From Acanthococcus lagerstroemiae (taxonomy: Eukaryota > Arthropoda > Insecta > Hemiptera > Eriococcidae): a stretch of 64,000 bases of DNA. The translations under genes were made by a program, and so were the position numbers. The notes beneath the pieces were generated by a model that worked only from the letters and a program-made list of their open reading frames with translations, was not told the origin of the DNA and ran no database searches. Below, one piece after another: positions 59,001 to 64,000 of this stretch; the first letter of the stretch is position 1; the number at the start of each line of letters is the position of its first letter. The stretch covers positions 12,138,467-12,202,466 of the forward strand of contig CM063107.1 in assembly GCA_031841125.1 (NCBI GenBank), read 5' to 3'.

Positions 59001-62000
59001 TGATTTCTCGCAACCTGCATACACAATACCTTCCTCTCCTCTCTATTAAACTCAATCCAGTAAACTGCAACCTTCTTATTAAATCTTACTCGTTTTTTAT
59101 CGTTAGTACCGCTGAAAACACAATATATTTCAGTATCTACCTCTACCCTTCCTCACAAATCTACTATAGACTTGATGTAGCCTTGGGAAGAATTGTCACA
59201 AGCATAAGCCATTGCAAGAATATGTGCATTTTGAGATACCATAGTGAAAGTAACTAAACTATACATAGTACATACAGAGTGCAGTTGATTCCTATTCATA
59301 ATTTTACCTGGAAGTGAACACATCTGTCTTTTGAATGATTTATAACCAAATAGTAGCAAGATACACAACCTGTTTCATCTTTTGACACATATCCCAGTTA
59401 TGTAGCTTGTTATAGATACATATTCCAATCTTGAGTCAAAAGCAAGTAATATAAAGAACTGTGATATATGGCACAGGGGTGGCTTATTATATAATAGGTT
59501 GGCAGTATGAAGGAAAACTGAACGCATAATTTTGCAGTGGACTGTATGGGTCTAGTAAGGGAAGGGGGGGGGGATTGAGACTCGTATGAAGTGATGCTGG
59601 TATCGAAAAATATATAACATGAAAATGAAGAGACTAAAAACAATACAAAAATACATGATTTGGACAGTTGATTATGTATGCCCCTGGGAGGGGGAGGGGG
59701 AGACTGAAGTGACACTAGTATAGAAAAAAATATATATGACACAAAAACAGATCGGCCTACTAACAAATAGTACATACTACCCCATAATGGACTCTAGGAC
59801 CCCCTGGGACGGAGCAGAGAGTGGTATCAAGTGACGCTCTTACTACTAGCGTTCAAGTCAATTTCACTGAGAATCGCTGAGTGTTTCATTAAGTGGCAGA
59901 CGCACTACAGGGAGTTCATAAAGAAAGAGGGAGAATATTTGGAAGGAGATGGGAATGTACTATTAAATGTAAATGTACATGATTACAGTTTTATTATAAT
60001 GATTTATCAACTTTTTGGTTTTTATTTCGCCAAGCCACTATGAGGTACCCCTGATTAAAGTGCCCCAGTTTGGGAACAAATTAACTTGGACCGTCCAAAA
60101 CGATATCACGTAGAAGAAAAATGTTCAGGCTTTTATATGATACCGAAAAACATTGCTACTTGCAATGGGTCGCTCACAGCTGCAACAGTTCAACTATTTT
60201 TGATCACCCTGTATACATACATCGTACCTATCGACGATAAATATGTATTCACAGCTGTGTCCAACATTACCTATGAGTTTGAGAGAGGCTACAGAGGCGA
60301 TTAAATATACAAAGTATATTAGAACATTTGCTTAAATGAGAATTTATCTGGAGTCAGAACTTGTGGTACCTCACCCCTCGCTTTCACGGGTGCCCAGTTC
60401 TGACAAATCCTCGGTCGGGATAGGGCCGGCGCGCTCGGAATCAAGTCAATAACAGAGACAAATTTTCGCTCTGTGTGCTATCTGGCTGGCTGGGGGATCA
60501 AAACGAGGAGTAGGCACCACAGAGGGGAGTAATCTCATACTGGTGACCTCGCATTGGCGTCGAACCCAAGCTGTTGTTCCACGTAGGAGTTTCCAAATGG
60601 AGCGTGACTCCATATGAAAGCAACTGCACAAAACCAATAAAACTAGCCAAAGTAAAAAAAAATTGATTTTTTTCTCGAAAATTCTTTTACTGCTTTTACA
60701 AAAAAGTACGATATCAGCTTTAAAAACTTCATATCGCTCTATATTGGATTTATGAACTTTGGCGGACTGGTGACCTCGACATCGCAGAGGGATTCAGTCT
60801 CGCAAAATTATATAACTTCAAATGATATTCAGAGTGAAATAATTTCCCATAAAAACCGAAAAACCCAGAACTTATAATCAGTAAAGGTTCCCGTACAACA
60901 ATGTCGACGTTGACAAAAGCATCAACATTTGCATCGACATCATTTTTTTCTTTTTTGGAACAAACACACTGCAATAAACCCAACACCCACTATAAATAAG
61001 AATTATGGCAATAACTTAATTTATGCCAAAATTATTCAGCCAAAACTACTTGTCGAGTGGATTGATTTTTGAACTCATTTTCAATCTGTTATTTTCAAGA
61101 CTCGTTATAACTCACTGAAGCTCTTTTAAGACTTATCCAGCCATTTAAAGATTCACTCAGTAGGTAGCTTAAAACTGATTAAGAATCCGTTAAGAATCTG
61201 CTGATCTCTTTTAATGACTCGATAAAATTTGCTTGTCAACTTCATATTTGCGAAGATTTTTGGGTATATCTGTGTGTAATAATTTCTTTTATTTTGTTAG
61301 TAGGTAAGTAGCTAAGCACCTATTATGCTATGTTAGATATTTAAGTTACTTAATAAACAGATCCGGCTCGAAATATCTATACTTAGAAAATACGTACTAA
61401 AATATTCCAGTATATTCCGCTCTTCTGTAAAAAGAAGATAGGTGATAGTAAATTTTAAAGATCTTCTAGAATTATAATCGAATTAAAATACTGAAATTCT
61501 AACTTTATTTAATATGAAGTACAAGATAGGTTATAAAAAGTCAACATTCACTATCTATGCTGGAGGCATTGGAATCGTCAATGTCAGACTAAGAAAAGTT
61601 GTTTAGTACACACAAACAATATATGCGGTGAAGTCGCTATTGAAATACATTTCAAGTAATTTAGTGATCACAGAAAAATATTCCTTACTCTTCTGCCTGG
61701 TCAATTCTGCTCTGACTGAAATTTGTAGTCCTGTTTCAAAAACATGAATTAAAATGCACATATGAAAAGAAACTTGAAACATTGTATATTAATGCTAAAA
61801 ATGAGATACAAAAACAAGGCCATCTTGGATAACGATAAGTAACGGCTGAAAATCGATCTGAGGCCACTGGTTATATTGAAGATATAAGTGATTTCAGTTC
61901 ACCATTTTCAAATTATTTGAAGGTTTCCAAAAAAATCACAGTCTTATTGCAAGATTATTTTCCAAAATGTCCTCATTTCTCACGGATTAATATTGTTTAT

Positions 62001-62172
62001 GAAAACTGAGAAAAGCTTATAGTAGTTTTGGCGAAGAAAAAACCCGAGGAAATAGTCTCCCCAATTATAAAAAGTCTCAAAATAATGGCCAAGCTACGAG
62101 TAATACATTCTTACCTGTCAAAAAAACTGAAAACGCCAATACTATAAATGCTCCCATCTTAATACTCTTCAT
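53100..62172 (-). CDS. Gene A: secreted protein of unknown family, phase-1 micro-exon architecture
   Basis: Minus-strand exons: 62172-62115 (ATG, signal peptide MKSIKMGAFIVLAFSVFLT), 61730-61689, 59369-59308 (weaker acceptor; phase 1-0), 54082-53995, 53893-53786, 53696-53589, 53438-53331 and 53161-53100 (stop TAA). Three consecutive exons are exactly 108 bp and phase 1-1, encoding 36-residue helical blocks (YAKKMADVYAPFLKNEEF; ERLTGKQEAFIKAYLTYY; ATTSPNFEGDLAKKCDQI). Exon 59369-59308 supplies CVSCYYL and RCVHF. Splice sites are mostly strong (CTCAACAG, GTAAAC, GTGAGA). If the 61689 donor is not used, the frame ends at a TAA about 28 codons later, so the first two exons could be a separate short peptide gene. 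An RTE LINE fills most of the intron before 54082. Inferred secreted, about 210 residues; function unknown. Confidence 0.6.
54190..57340 (-). mobile_element. Near-full-length RTE-type LINE (endonuclease plus reverse transcriptase), inactivated
   Basis: Reading down the minus strand: an N-terminal stretch from about 57331; the endonuclease from about 57141 (NCRGLASNERIYELEEKI, LSEVR with the catalytic Glu, MGDWNAIVG, EIDHFITN, SSDHRLCRA) to 56305; then in another frame the linker (56240-55869) and RT: NYRPISLTSN, GFRKNRSTID, LFIDFTKAFDTVDH (motif A), GVRQGDPLSPNLF (motif B), RFPDDVVLLS (motif C, DD kept) and a RDEFRKELGPMW tail. Defects: TGA at 57142-57144 before the endonuclease, a frameshift between about 56305 and 56240, TAG at 55869-55871 and TAG at 55248-55250. 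Otherwise well preserved, so a fairly recent copy. It lies in the gene A intron, same strand. Confidence 0.92.
57492..57662. mobile_element. 171-bp hAT-like MITE
   Basis: Ends CAAGGGCGTAGATAG and, on the minus strand, CAAGGGCATACATGG, with a G-run inside each, as in hAT-type ends. Flanks GTTCAAAT and GTTACAAT agree at 6 of 8 positions, possibly a decayed target duplication. Confidence 0.5.
57663..59307. other. Gene A intron sequence without recognised features
   Basis: A/T-rich; 58040-58870 has loose TTTGATTNAAAAT repeats. No exon with convincing splice sites was found. Confidence 0.35.
59545..59845. repeat. ~135-bp tandem repeat, about 2.3 units
   Basis: GGGAAGGGGGGGGGGATTGAGACTCGTATGAAG... 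is followed by a second unit GGGAGGGGGAGGGGGAGACT with GAAGTGACACTAGTATAGAA, and a partial third (GGACGGAGCAGAGAGTGG, ATCAAGTGACGCTC). Shared parts are a G-run, AGTGAYRCTRGTAT and GAAAAATATAT. Confidence 0.6.
59848..60043 (+). other. Possible plus-strand exon of unknown identity
   Basis: After CTTACTACTAG a phase-1 frame reads FKSISLRIAECFIKWQTHYR, then FIKKEGEYLEGDGN and runs to a TGA. The first half has a protein-like composition, similar in style to the helical exons of the genes in this window. No partner exon was found, and it overlaps the gene A intron on the other strand. Weak. Confidence 0.2.
60044..61688. other. Gene A intron sequence
   Basis: No convincing exon. GATCACCCTGTATACATA at 60200-60217 resembles the tip of a Tc1/mariner-like element; no partner end was found. 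A TGTCGACGTTGACAAAAGCA-type GTTGATG repeat occurs near 60900-60945. AATAAA on the minus strand near 61510 could end a short transcript of the first two gene A exons. Confidence 0.3.
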
Positions 62173-62277
62173 TTTTCATCAATTCACTAGAGGTTTTAAA
62201 ATCTGAGTAATCACGTACAGTCTGTAGAGTATTTTTGGTGCAAACGCTTTTTTTTTCAAAATTATATGACGCTGTGT

Positions 62278-62285
62278 CTTTTATA
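62278..62285 (-). promoter_or_regulatory. TATA box of gene A
   Basis: TATAAAAG on the minus strand, about 106 bp before the ATG at 62172. Transcription start would be expected near 62255, giving a 5' UTR of about 80 nt. The match to the animal TATA consensus and its place before a signal-peptide start support a real promoter. Confidence 0.55.
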
Positions 62286-62834
62286 AGATTTTCTGCGGGA
62301 CTACTTTTCTAAGCATTTTATACGATTCGATTTATTTACATTCATGATACACCTGTGCGTATGACTCATGTTCCTTGTGAACTTACACCGAACAGAAATA
62401 ACAAATCATCAGTCTTTCTAGTATCATAAATAAGTGAAATTTATTAATCTCTGTCAGCCAAGGCTAATGAAGAAATATTGAGGATCTGTACCCAAAAGTA
62501 AATACAGTGAAATGCGTCATAGCATAAGACTGATGTCTTCTTGTAGTTTCGTAAAATACATATGTAGCAATGTGCCTTATATCATTTTTCCCGGCATGCT
62601 TTCTTGCATCATTGTGCTTTCAATTTAAGCAAATACAAGTGTTCAATGAACATACATACTCCTAGCTATCAGTATAGTAAATATGAAGTACCATGTAAAC
62701 AAACTTATGTAAATTGTATCCCCCGTAGCATGACTGTTTTTTCAGAAGACAGCTCAGAGTCCAGGTGGCAACTTGAGGTAAAATAACAATTTGAACTTCC
62801 TAATTTCAGTGAACGAGAAAAAAAAAACTTTTCA

Positions 62835-62930
62835 CTTCCAGGGCGAACTGTCAGCTCAGGGGAATCAAACCCAATTGCACTCTAGCGCTACAGGCTGCTT
62901 AATCGGCCGTAGATACAATAATTCATGAAA
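62835..62930 (-). mobile_element. tRNA-derived SINE of a second type (partial)
   Basis: On the minus strand ACGGCCGATTAAGCAGCCTG resembles a Ser/Leu-type D-arm (box A) and GGGTTTGATTCCC, about 30 bp later, fits box B. A T-run (A-run on the plus strand, 62819-62827) closes the 3' side. It differs from the SINE at 3963 and 16149. The short length and missing acceptor-stem pairing argue against a functional tRNA. Confidence 0.45.
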
Positions 62931-64000
62931 GTGTGATGCAAAATTAACAACATGAATAGCCAAATATTGGAAATTTCAAAACACAAATAACACCATACAG
63001 ACTTGAAAATGTTCTCTAATGATTGATTTCCTTAAAATAATAATTCGTCTAATCGGATGCCCTGTTTGTCTGTACTCGATGTTTTCACTCAAAAAGACTC
63101 TTCCTTAATTCGAAAGTAGGTTCTCAGCCCCTGGAGAAGCCATTAGAGTGAGAGCTAGGAACCTATGCTTTAAAAATCGATTCGCGTTCAACCCTGACGA
63201 GAGGGGGAAGGGGGTAGAAAGGGGGAAATACTCTAAGCCAGGACTTTCAGGGGGGCCTGATATTTCTATAAGGCCTGAATTTCACCGCTTATGCTACATC
63301 ATACTGTACATCAAATCAACAATCACTCCTTACACCATGAGAGAAACCTCTTATCACAGCTTATATTTTTTCCTATTCGACAAAAGAACAAAATGAACTG
63401 GAAGGAGACGGGCCGTGGAAATTCCTCCAGACCTTCTTTTTCTCTCTACGGAGCTGTTCGCGTTACTGAGAAATCATGAAAACTGATTTTTATATTTTTT
63501 GAATACATTCTACATCGAACTCTAGATGCGCCTTGTGTATCAATTGGGGACTCTCATTCAATATTGACCTACATTTTCATGTGAGTTTTCGGTTTCGTTT
63601 TTCGTGTCGTACCTTTTATGATACCTGGTCTGTCTTCTCTGTTCTCTGTATAATTCAAAATTTTCATTTTTCGATCATTCCTCATGGTCTTATATATGGT
63701 CATCGATGCTCAATTTTCGGCTTACACTTTCGGCAACGCAATTCAGCAACGTTTGCGTTGCCGAAAAAATTCTAACTTTCTCAAAAAATTCTGTTCTCCG
63801 ACGTTCTTAAGTATCGGGCCCTTCGCAAATCAAATTCTGTTATCATACACTACTAACTTGATAACAGGACAGGCGAATAAGTATGCAATATGGAGTACTG
63901 AAAAAGCCCTATTAGGATGCAAACTTACAGTTTCAAGTGTTGGCCGCCCTGTATACATATATTTTTTTAGGTAATGAGGTATGATTTACCGTAAAAACTT
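62931..64000. other. Unassigned region at the window end
   Basis: No supported gene. Plus frames at 63148-63396 and 63684-63974 show no recognisable domain; the latter runs to near the window edge. A hairpin at 63728-63766 is listed separately. Confidence 0.3.
63728..63766. repeat. Perfect 14-bp hairpin
   Basis: TTTCGGCAACGCAA and TTGCGTTGCCGAAA are exact inverse copies around an 11-nt loop. Function unknown. It is not followed by features of a gene end I can identify. Confidence 0.7.

Noticed and set aside
60950..60986. Minus-strand exon after TTTATTGCAG (CVCSKKEKNDVDANVD...)
   Set aside because: Open only in phase 0, which does not fit the phase-1 exon before it. The reading comes largely from a GTTGATG-type simple repeat and no good donor follows.
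61560..61600. Third exon of gene A after TTTTCTTAG (SDIDDSNASS...)
   Set aside because: Joining it to the 61689 donor creates a stop at once (ATC TGA). It is kept only as a possible end of a very short peptide isoform.
1..64000. CRISPR arrays or bacterial operons
   Set aside because: The 280-bp units have no spacer structure, and introns, LINEs and SINEs show the DNA is eukaryotic.

Overview
The window is eukaryotic nuclear DNA. Genes are split by canonical GT-AG introns, coding density is low, and non-LTR retrotransposons (RTE and R1 types), tRNA-derived SINEs, hAT, pogo and other terminal-inverted-repeat elements and satellite DNA make up most of it. An exon of an ABCG23/ABCH-type ABC transporter, a subfamily typical of arthropods, points to an insect. 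A sap-feeding hemipteran would fit, but that is inference. There is one 500-N assembly gap (12604-13103).

Layout. 1-11 kb: no confident gene; a degenerate 65-bp tandem repeat, a SINE, an R1 fragment, dispersed repeats and a 1.8-kb element with inverted ends carrying a 122-bp array. 11.0 kb: one ABC transporter exon. 11.8-12.5 kb: palindromes. 15.2-17.7 kb: a decayed RTE LINE with a SINE nested in it. 17.9-25.2 kb: plus-strand multi-exon gene (gene C). 25.8-28.3 kb: RTE and pogo fossils and a TA-flanked element. 29.5-32.2 kb: minus-strand gene (gene B) with a hAT element in an intron. 32.4-44.5 kb: a composite block built on an array of 37 units of 280 bp, bounded by inverted motif copies and TA runs. 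45.7-49.7 kb: divergent short gene models E (minus) and D (plus). 50-52 kb: RTE tail and a hAT element with a perfect 8-bp target duplication. 53.1-62.2 kb: minus-strand gene (gene A) with a TATA box, a signal-peptide exon and three consecutive 108-bp exons; a nearly full-length RTE lies in one intron. 62.8 kb: a second SINE type.

Main observation. Gene models A, B, C, D and E were read from splice sites and frame alone. Nearly all their junctions are phase 1, exons are short, the products are helical or charged and unlike any family I recognise, and the one complete 5' end encodes a signal peptide. This architecture resembles rapidly evolving secreted effector genes of sap-feeding insects such as the aphid bicycle genes. 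Second, every unit of the 280-bp satellite carries a splice-acceptor-like and a donor-like site around a 78-bp open segment, and a TATA-preceded hydrophobic leader ORF sits just upstream. The array is therefore either a transposon-derived satellite or a candidate array of repeated exons. Its higher-order structure (blocks of 15, 14 and about 7 units) can be read directly.
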